NCBI GenBank assembly: GCA_040389305.1
Contig: JAZKAD010000028.1
Span: forward strand, 1-41,727
From: JAZKAD01 sp040389305
GTDB taxonomy: Bacteria; Pseudomonadota; Alphaproteobacteria; Rickettsiales; Rickettsiaceae
Length of the DNA: 41,727 nt
Direction of reading: 5' to 3'
A program made the translations under genes and the position numbers. The notes beneath the pieces were generated by a model that saw only the letters and a program-made list of their open reading frames with translations, did not search any database and was not told the origin of the DNA. Shown here in pieces: positions 25,778 to 34,476 of the stretch (the stretch's first letter is position 1; each line of letters opens with the position of its first letter).

Positions 25778-26491
25778 ATGTCAGATAAGTTACCACCAAA
25801 AATTTTAGTTGTCGAGCCCGATGACACAGCTCGCGGAATAATCTGCAATGCAATAGAGCGTTACTGGTTTGCTGTAATCAGAGCTACAAACCAAGAAGAA
25901 GCGCAAAGACTGCTTGCTGTCAACCATCCTCACGTAGCAATAATTGGGTCCAACTCAAATGAGATATCTATTTTAGATACATGCATGTCTTTACGTAGCG
26001 TACCTAAATGTGAAGATATGCCACTTGTGATAATATTAAAAACAGGGGAAACCAAAGAAACTTATCGCGCACTTAATAATGACTTAATTGAATTTATATC
26101 AAGGCCATATACTTCAGCTGAAATTTTGAGAGCTATAAAAGCGCTGCTGCGTAGATCTAAACCTGTATTTCAAGATAAAATCATTCGCTATAAAGATCTT
26201 AGTATGGATCTATCTACTTATAAAGTTTATAAAAAAGATAGGAGAATTCATATAGGGCCAACCGAGTTCAAACTCCTACAACTTCTCGTGGAATCACCAA
26301 AAGTGATCTTCTCGCGTCAACAATTAATGGATTACGTATGGGGCACGGGCAATACTATCGAGTATCGCACAGTTGATGTGCATGTGAATCGTATTCGCTC
26401 AATGATTAGAGAAAGCAAAAAAGATTTACCTTTTATTAAAACAGTGCGCTCTGCTGGATATTGCCTGAATTTACCCGGCGAAATAGGTTAA
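25778..26491 (+). CDS. OmpR/PhoB-type regulator with a degenerate receiver
   Basis: A 237-residue protein with a receiver-like domain (residues about 8-122) and a winged-helix DNA-binding domain (about 135-235: GPTEFKLLQLLVESP, DYVWG, VDVHVNRIRSMIR, TVRSAGY). The phosphoacceptor aspartate is replaced: the strand that should end in Asp reads PHVAIIG (G57). The conserved Thr/Ser position is Lys (K88) and the conserved Lys is Arg (R109). The acidic pocket is also altered (VVEPDD). It therefore probably works without phosphorylation, as known for orphan regulators such as Chlamydia ChxR. No sensor kinase is adjacent. A terminator-like hairpin follows directly. Confidence 0.87.
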   Translation: MSDKLPPKILVVEPDDTARGIICNAIERYWFAVIRATNQEEAQRLLAVNHPHVAIIGSNSNEISILDTCMSLRSVPKCEDMPLVIILKTGETKETYRALNNDLIEFISRPYTSAEILRAIKALLRRSKPVFQDKIIRYKDLSMDLSTYKVYKKDRRIHIGPTEFKLLQLLVESPKVIFSRQQLMDYVWGTGNTIEYRTVDVHVNRIRSMIRESKKDLPFIKTVRSAGYCLNLPGEIG

Positions 26492-26525
26492 ACCCGCCTT
26501 GAAATTTTAATTTGCGAGGCGGTTT
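26491..26525 (+). terminator. Hairpin after the regulator gene
   Basis: CCGCCT (26494-26499) pairs with AGGCGG (26517-26522), extended by flanking AA/TT pairs, with a 17-base loop and a short TTT. It starts at the regulator stop codon. The T run is short, so it is a weak intrinsic terminator at best. Confidence 0.5.
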
Positions 26526-26568
26526 GACCCACAAAACCCCGTAATCTAAATTAGGACCAAGAAATTGT

Positions 26569-28320
26569 ATGCATTCAAAGCTTCAAAGCAAAGATACATA
26601 TTACATTATTCATAGATTACTGCATAATCATATCAAACCTTATACAAATAAGATCATCATGGCTGTATGTTTTATGGTGATCTGCGCTAGCACTAATGCC
26701 GTATTAATCAACCTAGTCAAGCCCGCGATAGATGATATTTTTCTAACGCATAACAGGCAAATGTTGATATTGATACCCTTAGTTACACTAGGACTATCTT
26801 TCATCAAAGGCTTTGCTGAATATTTTCAAAATTACTTAATCAAGTTTGTTGGACAGAGTATATTAACTGACCTTCAAATTCTCTTATATAGTCATTTATT
26901 AAAAGCAGACCTCTCTTTAATTCAAAGCCAATCTTCTGGAAGGCTAATTTCTAGATTCACGAATGATATAGCAATGATGCGCGGCGCAGTTTCTACTTTA
27001 CTTGTGGGCTGCGCAAAGCATTTTCTTACGGTGCTCTTTTTGATATTTTCGATGTTTCTCCTGGAGCCTAGATTATCAATTCTAGTGTTTTTTGTTTTTC
27101 CGCTAGCAATATATCCCGTACAACGCCTTGGTCGCCGCATGCGAAATATAGCATCTAGCACTCAAGAAGAGCTTGGGTCTTATATAGCAAAGCTTGATGA
27201 AACATTCCATTCTATCAAAGTTGTCAAATCTTACATGGCGGAAGAGCTCGAGGTAGAAAAGGCTAAAACTATAGTCGAGAAAATTTTAGAGCTTTACAAA
27301 ACTTCCGCTAAATTTGATTCCCTAACCTCCCCTATCATGGAAATTTTGAGTGGGATGGCTATAGCAGGGATTATATTATATGGCGGCCATATGATTATAG
27401 ATGGCGAGACTACAACGGGCTCGCTTTTTGCCTTCATCACCGCCTTCGTCTCGGCCTATAGACCATATAAAAGCCTAGTATCACTTAATGTCAATTTACA
27501 AGAAGGTCTTGCCGCCTCTAAGCGCTTATTCCAGGTATTAGATCAGGAGCCCACGATTAAAGATGACAAAGAAGCGGTGGACGCGCACTTTACCCAAACG
27601 AATATTGTATTTAGGGATGTTTCGTTAAATTTTGAGGGTAAAATCGCCATAGAGAAGATCAATTTGGTTATAGAATCTGGTAAAACTACTGCTATCGTCG
27701 GGCAATCTGGAGGCGGAAAGACTTCTATAGCGAATCTTCTTGTAAGATTTTATGAACCAAATTCTGGAAGTATCAGTATAGATGGCCATGATATTTCAAA
27801 GATCACTCTATCCTCTCTCAGAAGCCAAATTGCACTCATTACTCAAGATACTATGTTATTTGACGCTAGCGTATCTGAAAATATTGCTTACGGTAGTTCT
27901 CATGCAAATCAAGTAGACGTTACTGAGGCTGCCAAAGCCGCTGGCGCGCATGAATTTATTATGAAGCTGCCCCATGGATACCAGACAATCATTGGATCTC
28001 AAGGCATGACATTGTCAGGTGGACAGAGGCAAAGACTGTCTATAGCTCGTGCTTTTTTGAAAGACGCCCCAATTCTTATAATGGATGAAGCTACAAGCTC
28101 ACTAGACACTCAATCTGAGCTTATTGTGCAAAAGGCAATTAAGGATCTAAGGCGGAATCGCACTACTTTAATTGTGACGCATAGGCTCTCGTCAATTGTA
28201 GATAGCGACATGATTCTCGTGGTCAAAAATGGAGCAGTTATAGAGTCAGGCGACCATAACACTCTGATGTCTTTGAAAAAAGAATATTATCAGATGTTTA
28301 TCAGAGAAGAGGAAGTTTAG
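26569..28320 (+). CDS. ABC exporter, MsbA-like (fused permease and ATPase)
   Basis: A 583-residue half-transporter. The N-terminal half has six hydrophobic spans (residues about 25-310); the C-terminal half is the ATPase with Walker A GQSGGGKTS, Q-loop ITQDT, signature LSGGQRQR, Walker B ILIMDEATSSLD and the switch His in IVTHRLSS. The homodimer would export a lipid, peptide or drug across the inner membrane; MsbA-type lipid flipping is the usual annotation for such rickettsial genes, but the substrate cannot be read from sequence. A 14-bp tandem duplication covers its stop codon. Confidence 0.88.
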   Translation: MHSKLQSKDTYYIIHRLLHNHIKPYTNKIIMAVCFMVICASTNAVLINLVKPAIDDIFLTHNRQMLILIPLVTLGLSFIKGFAEYFQNYLIKFVGQSILTDLQILLYSHLLKADLSLIQSQSSGRLISRFTNDIAMMRGAVSTLLVGCAKHFLTVLFLIFSMFLLEPRLSILVFFVFPLAIYPVQRLGRRMRNIASSTQEELGSYIAKLDETFHSIKVVKSYMAEELEVEKAKTIVEKILELYKTSAKFDSLTSPIMEILSGMAIAGIILYGGHMIIDGETTTGSLFAFITAFVSAYRPYKSLVSLNVNLQEGLAASKRLFQVLDQEPTIKDDKEAVDAHFTQTNIVFRDVSLNFEGKIAIEKINLVIESGKTTAIVGQSGGGKTSIANLLVRFYEPNSGSISIDGHDISKITLSSLRSQIALITQDTMLFDASVSENIAYGSSHANQVDVTEAAKAAGAHEFIMKLPHGYQTIIGSQGMTLSGGQRQRLSIARAFLKDAPILIMDEATSSLDTQSELIVQKAIKDLRRNRTTLIVTHRLSSIVDSDMILVVKNGAVIESGDHNTLMSLKKEYYQMFIREEEV

Positions 28321-28334
28321 AAGAGGAAGTTTAG
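28307..28334. repeat. 14-bp tandem duplication at the exporter stop codon
   Basis: AAGAGGAAGTTTAG occurs twice head to tail (28307-28320 and 28321-28334). The first copy ends in the TAG stop of the exporter gene, so the second copy lies outside the coding region and duplicates the stop. Confidence 0.9.
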
Positions 28335-28347
28335 AAGCGACTTAATA

Positions 28348-29295
28348 CTACAGCTTATTTTGGCAATGATAAGCTGGCGCGACAAAATCCATGGGATTCG
28401 CATGATTGCCATTTACTAAAACTTCAAAATGCAAATGCTCATTTGTCACTTTTCCACTACTTCCTTGTAGGCCAATTTTTTGACCTTGAATAACCTTCGT
28501 TCCAGTAGCAACAAAAGCTTTTTTAAGATGAGCGTATCTGGTTTTAAAATGTTTGCCATGCACAATGGTTACAATAAGTCCGTATCCGGTCTCGTGAGAA
28601 ACGGCAATCACCACCCCTTCGGCTGCTGCGTATACATTCGTAGCGAGAGGTCCTGCAAAGTCAGTACCATAATGGAATTTTTTTGTCTTGGTGCATGGGT
28701 GCAAGCGCATACCAAAACCACTAGTAAGCCTTGAGTTCGTTTCGGGGAAAAATATAGGGACATGCTTGGCTAAATCATCGATTTGATACAAAGCCTCAAT
28801 ATAATCTTTTCCATGGTAAGCCACATCAGGCGCTCCTTGCTTATCCACAAGATCAAATGGAGAATTTGCTTTTATTTGATGGCGTTCATGAGCTAGTTTT
28901 TTGGTTTCTGTAGAAGAATAAATCGTATATTTATCATTTAATTTAGACAAAATTTTACGAAGCTCTGATATTTTGGCTTTAGCCCTATGCTGCAAAAGTT
29001 GAACAGCTCCAAAATGAGAGGACGCATTAGAAGATATCTGAGAAGTTATTTGCTGAATATACGCTCTATTATTAATATCATCATTTATGGCAGGCCCGTA
29101 GCCTTTAAAGTATAAACATTTATCCCTGGAGGTATGAGCAAGATTATATCTCGCTACTACAGCACCATGTTTTATTTTATGAGTTTTTTTAAGGCTAGTT
29201 TCTATATTAGACAATAATTTTTGACTATGGTTATGCGATGCGCAGCCAGATAATACAAGAGACAAAAAAAGAGTAATCAGTACAGCTAGTGGCAT
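28348..29295 (-). CDS. M23 metallopeptidase lipoprotein
   Basis: A 315-residue lipoprotein: signal peptide with lipobox LSGC (C18), a helical middle part, then an M23/LytM domain in the last 130 residues with FHYGTDFAG (zinc ligands His and Asp) and HLHFEVLVNG (catalytic and ligand His). The zinc site looks complete, so it is probably an active peptidoglycan endopeptidase rather than an inactive EnvC/NlpD-like activator. It ends convergently against the ABC exporter gene. Confidence 0.9.
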   Translation of the reverse strand: MPLAVLITLFLSLVLSGCASHNHSQKLLSNIETSLKKTHKIKHGAVVARYNLAHTSRDKCLYFKGYGPAINDDINNRAYIQQITSQISSNASSHFGAVQLLQHRAKAKISELRKILSKLNDKYTIYSSTETKKLAHERHQIKANSPFDLVDKQGAPDVAYHGKDYIEALYQIDDLAKHVPIFFPETNSRLTSGFGMRLHPCTKTKKFHYGTDFAGPLATNVYAAAEGVVIAVSHETGYGLIVTIVHGKHFKTRYAHLKKAFVATGTKVIQGQKIGLQGSSGKVTNEHLHFEVLVNGNHANPMDFVAPAYHCQNKL

Positions 29296-29317
29296 AGAAA
29301 AAATTACATTAATGACT

Positions 29318-29354
29318 TGCGCCTTCTAGCTCGTCACCTTCACAGAAGGGCGCA
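29318..29354. repeat. Bulged hairpin between two lipoprotein genes
   Basis: TGCGCCTTCT (29318-29327) pairs with AGAAGGGCGCA (29344-29354) with a single bulged G and a 16-base loop. It lies downstream of the minus-strand small lipoprotein gene and may weakly terminate it; the T-rich stretch comes more than ten bases after the stem. Confidence 0.4.
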
Positions 29355-29418
29355 GAGGGAGTGGGTTGCTTCGCTAGTTTTTACTCTCCTCGCAAATCTT
29401 TTTTGTAGACACTACACT

Positions 29419-29985
29419 TCAGCTGTTTACAAGGAATTCTTTGAATGCTCTAAAGGTATGAAATTTATTAAAATGACCAATGATCACTTTATTATATTTT
29501 CCAGTTAGTTCAACTATTACCTTCTTAGCGCTAGTTATTTTTTTAAGATCCTCCAAGCTAATGCTATACATCGCGTCTTCTTCAAAACTACCATCCTCTA
29601 TATTATAAGACGCCACTTTTGGTGGAAGCGCGGGGAATAAGCTAATAATATCTTCGGAATCAACCAAGAATTTAAGGCTACTATTCGTACCGTTAAATTG
29701 CCCCTCTTGCTTACGACACACCCATCTTACATGCATAGTATATTTTTCTGCATTGATATTTTTTTGCAGTATAAAGTAAAAACTACCATCTTTGGTATTT
29801 ACAAAACTTAAGTAGATGGGCTCTGAAGTAGAGCTGCCTTTTGTCATATCCTTGTTATACTCTCTACTTGTTTCAATCGCAAAACACGAACTCAAAAGCA
29901 AAGGCAGCAATATTACCCTTATGCAAGTACAAACTCTACTTAAGCGAAAATATTGCAAGATATTACGGAGCCGCTCTAATCTCAC
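29419..29985 (-). CDS. Hypothetical lipoprotein, 188 aa
   Basis: I do not recognise the family. The N-terminus is basic, then hydrophobic, ending in the lipobox-like LLSSC (C34), which suggests a lipoprotein; a start at a later codon would shorten the long n-region. The mature part has alternating hydrophobic residues suggesting a beta-rich fold, one Cys, and several aromatic residues. Its ATG is two bases after the stop of the Com1-like DsbA gene, so the two are cotranscribed and may act together in the periplasm. Confidence 0.7.
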   Translation of the reverse strand: MRLERLRNILQYFRLSRVCTCIRVILLPLLLSSCFAIETSREYNKDMTKGSSTSEPIYLSFVNTKDGSFYFILQKNINAEKYTMHVRWVCRKQEGQFNGTNSSLKFLVDSEDIISLFPALPPKVASYNIEDGSFEEDAMYSISLEDLKKITSAKKVIVELTGKYNKVIIGHFNKFHTFRAFKEFLVNS

Positions 29986-29987
29986 AA

Positions 29988-30842
29988 CTATTCTCCTGAT
30001 GCTGGCGAAGATACTGGGTCCTTAGATTGAGAGCTAGGTTTAAGAGTCCGCAAATCTGCGATTATCTTTTTCATATTATCTAGCTCAAGCAGACCCGAAT
30101 AAAAATCACCATTGATAATAAATACAGGAGCGCCATGAATTCTAAGCTCTGATGCTAGGGTTAAAATTTTATTATACATAGTAGTTACTTCTGGTTTGCT
30201 GATTTCAATTTCTAGATCTTCGAAGTTCAAGCCATGCGCAAGGATTACGGCCTTGATCTCCTCCTTTCCTGGGTTTTTTAGAGCCATCATTCCTTCATGC
30301 ACGACTTTAAATTTTTCAGGAGCAAGGTTGTATACAGCCAATATTAATTTAGTCATATATTCAGAGACCTCTCCAAGGATTGGTAGAGGTTTGTATATTA
30401 CCTTAACATTATGATCAGAATCTATAAGTTGATTCACTATACTATTTGCTTTCTTGCAATAACCACATCCATAGTCATAGAACATTACGACAGTAACATC
30501 AGAGTCTTTACTTCCTATATATGGAGAATGCGAGCTATCTTCTATCTCAGAGCGCTTTTCTTTAATAGCGTTATTTATCCTATCCTCCATGTCTTTTACT
30601 TTACGCTTCTGCATAAGTTCAATGGATTCTATGATCACTTCGGGGTTTTTTAGAATGAACTCCTTGACAGCGGAGTTGATTTCATCATGATTCATAGCGG
30701 TAGGCGCTGCATGTACTCCGCCTATAGGCGCAGATACAGACACACTACTTGCTCCGTTCTTTATTTTGTATACTCCATAAGCCCCTAGACACAGAACTAT
30801 TACAAAGATTGTTTTCCAGCAGGTACTTCTTCCACATTGCAT
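29988..30842 (-). CDS. Com1-like DsbA-family thiol oxidoreductase
   Basis: A 284-residue exported protein. A membrane anchor or uncleaved signal (residues about 9-25) leads to the periplasm; a helical linker follows (50-105), then a thioredoxin fold with active site CGYC (C126, C129) in FYDYGCGYCK and the cis-proline loop HGAPVFII. This architecture, with a long N-terminal helix, matches the Com1/ScsC-like DsbA proteins common in intracellular bacteria. It would form or shuffle disulfides, and the very Cys-rich secreted protein at 5335-10170 is a plausible client. Confidence 0.9.
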   Translation of the reverse strand: MQCGRSTCWKTIFVIVLCLGAYGVYKIKNGASSVSVSAPIGGVHAAPTAMNHDEINSAVKEFILKNPEVIIESIELMQKRKVKDMEDRINNAIKEKRSEIEDSSHSPYIGSKDSDVTVVMFYDYGCGYCKKANSIVNQLIDSDHNVKVIYKPLPILGEVSEYMTKLILAVYNLAPEKFKVVHEGMMALKNPGKEEIKAVILAHGLNFEDLEIEISKPEVTTMYNKILTLASELRIHGAPVFIINGDFYSGLLELDNMKKIIADLRTLKPSSQSKDPVSSPASGE

Positions 30843-30996
30843 GTTTATTGCCTCAAAAAATTTGGTTTCAAAATTGGATTAATCGTAAGTAAAATTAGAA
30901 ATAGTATTATATTTTATAAATATAGCGCTGTAAACGCCATAGTATTATCCAAAAAGATATAAGTCCTTTGGAGTGAGAATTATGTCATGAGATCTT

Positions 30997-31488
30997 CTAC
31001 GATTCGGCGGCTTCTGACGAATAGACTAAGCGCTCCATTATAAGTTGTATGGCTGGATAAAATAATATTGTTGTTATAGTTTGGATGAGTATAGGAACTA
31101 GATCAAAATGATAATTATAATATTCAGAAATTATCAAATACTGCAGTATATTAAATAATATCACTACCCACGTGAATACAATCAAGTGAGGCAAAGGCTT
31201 TTGAGACAGAAGTATGGCTCTGTATTTTACCAAAATAAGATACAAAGCTGTAAACAATAAAGAGTCCACTCCAAGAGGCGTGCCGTAGATTTCGCTGGTA
31301 AAAATACCGTATAAAAAAATCTGCCAAATGCCCACTCTGCATTGCACAGAGCAAAAATACACAATACATAAAGCAAGGTTCGGCATCATCTCACCGTTGA
31401 TATTCATAGATGTCGTCAGAGCAAGAGGCGATACTGTTATAACGAAAATAGAAAAATAAATGAATAGTATAGATAGCGCTCTTGGCAT
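30997..31488 (-). CDS. mreD: Rod-shape protein MreD-like
   Basis: A 163-residue membrane protein with about five hydrophobic spans. The pattern MMPNLALCIVYFC followed by GIWQIFLYGIFTSEIYGTPLG is the conserved core of MreD (P-x-L...FxxGLLxDxxxGxPLG) with some drift. MreD links MreB/MreC to peptidoglycan synthesis. No mreB or mreC is next to it; instead its ATG lies two bases after the stop of a 485-residue unknown gene in a pleD-led operon. Assignment is by pattern only, as MreD diverges fast. Confidence 0.75.
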   Translation of the reverse strand: MPRALSILFIYFSIFVITVSPLALTTSMNINGEMMPNLALCIVYFCSVQCRVGIWQIFLYGIFTSEIYGTPLGVDSLLFTALYLILVKYRAILLSQKPLPHLIVFTWVVILFNILQYLIISEYYNYHFDLVPILIQTITTILFYPAIQLIMERLVYSSEAAES

Positions 31489-31490
31489 GA

Positions 31491-32948
31491 TCAGTGAGAC
31501 AGCGAAGCACTAGAACTCCGTCCTTTGATCTTGGGGGCAAGGGGCTGGGTTGGTGACCCCTCTTGTTTGTGCATTTTAGCACTAAAATCCTTCGCCGCGG
31601 CCTCTAAGGCCTGATCTTTTACACCTCTTCCTATTATATTATTTAATATATTGGCAACTTTATTAGCAGCCCCCAAGAGACTGCGCACAACAATACCACA
31701 GCATTCTCTTTTTCTGCAAGCGTTGCCGAGTTTTTCTATATCACTCCATGATTCGTATGGTACTGCGTCTAAGAGATTTATGGAGTCATTTATCTCGGTC
31801 TTATGATTTATTTTATCTTTTACAACATTGCCGCCTTGAGTATAAGATAGCATCCTTGCCATTGCTTTTGGATTATGAGTTTTTAGCACATCTTGAAATG
31901 GACCTGAACCTAATGCAAATCCATCTACGGCCTTAGCTTTCCGGGTCTTTTCAAGCTCACTAGCCTTTGGCATGTCATCAAAAGCACTAAATTTTCTTGA
32001 ATCTTTAGGGATATGCTGACTTTTCTCCAGTTGAGCTTCTGTCGTAGCCATCATTAAGATAGTAATCTCCCTTTTATCGCATTTCTGAAGTGCTACAGTA
32101 TTCACTTTGCCATCCTCATCGAGCAACTTATACTCAGATAGAATAGCGCGTGCTCTAGTGGCAAGCTGAATCTTTTTCTGTTCTAACCGCAAGACATCTT
32201 CTACAGAATGCTTTAAATATTCATCTGTAGAAGAAGAGGTGAGAGTAATAGCCATATCTAGGATTTTTTTTATTTGCGGTAAAAGCTCGGAATGTGGGAG
32301 CTTCATTGCCTCAAGCTTCGCGCATATAGACTTATTCATATCTTTCAGTCCTGCGTTATATGCTTTTGTCACTTGTGTAAAATAATCCTCAGACGCCTTT
32401 GTAATTGCGTCCTTATACTTCTTGCTTCCTAGGTCATTTTTATTCTCTTCGAAGGCTTTGTTAAGAGCTTTTACGTACTCTTTCTTAGGTGCAACTAAGA
32501 CTTTATGCCACTTCTCATTGAAGTTTTCAATTTCTTCATTTATCGCATCTATAATTTTATTTTTTGTTTGTATGCCATTAATTAAAGAATCTAGAATAGG
32601 GGAGATTGCAGCCCCTACAGTAACAACAGAGCCAATAAACGCAGCGCCCGCAGGAAGACCTGACGCCACAAGGGCCGGAGCTACCAGAGAGGATGCCACC
32701 TTAAGGTATTTAATACCGCTATTTGTTGCACTTAAGACGCTTTCAGCCCCAGTATGAAAATGATTTACTTCTTTAATTTTAGGTAAGTAAAGATGAGAAT
32801 CAAAATATACCTTACTTTCCTCGCCTACCCAATCTGGCTGAATTGGAAGTTTGTGTTTTTGAGGCTGCGATGTTGTAGCTCTAGGTTTTAGAGATGGAGT
32901 AAAACCCTTTGGCTTATGTCCCTGAACTTCTTTCTGCTGTTTAGACAT
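31491..32948 (-). CDS. Unknown 485-aa protein, possible secreted effector
   Basis: I do not recognise this protein. The first 35 residues are Lys/Pro/Gln-rich and look disordered. A hydrophobic segment (about 75-120: SLVAPALVASGLPAGAAFIG and following) could form a membrane hairpin. The middle (about 120-300) is charged helix, probably coiled coil. The tail is polar and basic (KIKGRSSSASLSH). No Sec signal is present. A membrane hairpin plus a polar C-terminal tail recalls type IV secreted effectors of intracellular bacteria, which is inference. It sits between pleD (10-base gap) and mreD (2-base gap), so it is cotranscribed with both. Confidence 0.72.
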   Translation of the reverse strand: MSKQQKEVQGHKPKGFTPSLKPRATTSQPQKHKLPIQPDWVGEESKVYFDSHLYLPKIKEVNHFHTGAESVLSATNSGIKYLKVASSLVAPALVASGLPAGAAFIGSVVTVGAAISPILDSLINGIQTKNKIIDAINEEIENFNEKWHKVLVAPKKEYVKALNKAFEENKNDLGSKKYKDAITKASEDYFTQVTKAYNAGLKDMNKSICAKLEAMKLPHSELLPQIKKILDMAITLTSSSTDEYLKHSVEDVLRLEQKKIQLATRARAILSEYKLLDEDGKVNTVALQKCDKREITILMMATTEAQLEKSQHIPKDSRKFSAFDDMPKASELEKTRKAKAVDGFALGSGPFQDVLKTHNPKAMARMLSYTQGGNVVKDKINHKTEINDSINLLDAVPYESWSDIEKLGNACRKRECCGIVVRSLLGAANKVANILNNIIGRGVKDQALEAAAKDFSAKMHKQEGSPTQPLAPKIKGRSSSASLSH

Positions 32949-32958
32949 ATCGCTACTC

Positions 32959-34320
32959 TTACTTAGCTAGTATAACTTTATTACGTCCAGACTCCTTAGC
33001 TTCATATAAAGCGCTATCAGCGCGCTCTATTAAAGATTTTGCAGTCTCTCCGCTCCTGTATTCCGCAAGTCCCATCGAAAGAGTTTTATGAAGAGGCTCC
33101 GACTTTGCGCTGATTTTAAATTCTGCAGCTTCCGTTGCGGCTCTTATACGCTCTGCCACTGTTGTAGCATTTACTATATCCGTCTCGCATAAAACAATAA
33201 CAAACTCTTCTCCACCGTATCTTGCAAATAAATCAGTAGCTCTTAACTGCAACGAAAGCAGAGTGGTCAAAAATTTTAAAACTTCATCTCCCGCTTGATG
33301 GCCATACTCATCATTCACCTTTTTAAAATGGTCCATATCAATCATCAAAAGGGAAAATAGCTTTTGATTTGCGCTACACTGAGCGACTATTTGTTCAATA
33401 TGCGTATCGAAATATCTACGATTAAATATTCCAGTCAGACCATCCTTGATAGAAAGATTTACACTATCCTCAAGATCTTGCCTGAGTTCATCTTGATATT
33501 TTTTACGACGAAGCTGAGTTCTGATACGAGCGAGGAGTTCATTTTCATCAACTGGGTAGATAAAGTAATCATTTACTCCAATCTCAAGCCCACGAATAAC
33601 AATATTAATATTTTCTTCTTCCGCATAAAGCATAAAGAAGGATTGCTTTAATTCAGCCACGCCCCGAAGCTTAGCGACGATTCTTAGAGGGTCAGAAAAT
33701 TCTATCTGGCAGCTAATAATTATTACATCAGGAATAAATGTAGTAACCACCTTATCCATCTCTTCCATGTTGGTAAGAGTCTGAACATGCGCTGTAAGCT
33801 TAGAAAGAGTCTTCACTATGTTTTTAGATTGAATAACATCGTCATTAATCAACAAAATTTTATTATTTGTAAAATTATCAGTGAAGTCTACAACCTTTCC
33901 GCCAATTTCAGCATTGGTCTTGTTTCTGATCTTAAGTTCATCGATAACAGATCTTGTTCTAGATAATGATTTTACTCTAGCAAACAGAGCGACATCGTTT
34001 ACTGGCTTAGTCAGAAACTCATCAGCGCCGGCTTCTAAAGCTTTAACGCGGTCTTCTATTTCTGAAAGAGCAGTTACCATAACTACTGGGATATGAAGCG
34101 TTTCTGGATTTGATTTAATTAGCTTGCATGTCTCGAACCCATCCATCCCGGGCATCATAACATCTAGAAGCACGATATCTATCGTCTCTCTCGCCAAAAC
34201 ATCAAGAGCGGCCTGCCCTCCATTTGCAGTAAAAACTGTGTAATACTCACCAAGAAGCTTAGCTTCAAGCAATTTAACATTAGGCTCTAGGTCATCAACG
34301 ACCAATATCGTAGCAGTCAT
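32959..34320 (-). CDS. pleD: PleD-type response regulator diguanylate cyclase
   Basis: A 453-residue protein of order REC-REC-GGDEF. The first receiver is complete: VVDD (D9, D10), phosphoacceptor D53 in VLLDVMMPG, and K105 in LTKP. The second receiver lacks the Asp (DVIIISCQ) and Lys (FIYPVD), as expected for the adaptor receiver of PleD. The cyclase has GGEEF at residues 369-373 and an RxxD inhibitory site, RATD, at 360-363. It makes cyclic di-GMP when phosphorylated and is product-inhibited. PleD is the usual lone cyclase in Anaplasma and Ehrlichia. The start at 34320 (MTATILVVDD) is preferred over one eight codons upstream. Confidence 0.95.
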   Translation of the reverse strand: MTATILVVDDLEPNVKLLEAKLLGEYYTVFTANGGQAALDVLARETIDIVLLDVMMPGMDGFETCKLIKSNPETLHIPVVMVTALSEIEDRVKALEAGADEFLTKPVNDVALFARVKSLSRTRSVIDELKIRNKTNAEIGGKVVDFTDNFTNNKILLINDDVIQSKNIVKTLSKLTAHVQTLTNMEEMDKVVTTFIPDVIIISCQIEFSDPLRIVAKLRGVAELKQSFFMLYAEEENINIVIRGLEIGVNDYFIYPVDENELLARIRTQLRRKKYQDELRQDLEDSVNLSIKDGLTGIFNRRYFDTHIEQIVAQCSANQKLFSLLMIDMDHFKKVNDEYGHQAGDEVLKFLTTLLSLQLRATDLFARYGGEEFVIVLCETDIVNATTVAERIRAATEAAEFKISAKSEPLHKTLSMGLAEYRSGETAKSLIERADSALYEAKESGRNKVILAK

Positions 34321-34476
34321 AATATGGCTCAATCTGTTCAACAATTAGTTAATAGTAAAACTATTACTCATCTCAGTCCAGAAATATGAGCACAAGAGGC
34401 TGAATTTTTTGCAGCATGATTATAAATGCATATCTCTAATACCATTTTCTTAGTAGAGCAATTCAAGAAGATGATA

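Noticed and set aside
34350..34366. Palindrome TAATAGTAAAACTATTA upstream of pleD
   Set aside because: AT-rich short palindromes are expected by chance in this genome and no second copy or promoter context supports an operator.
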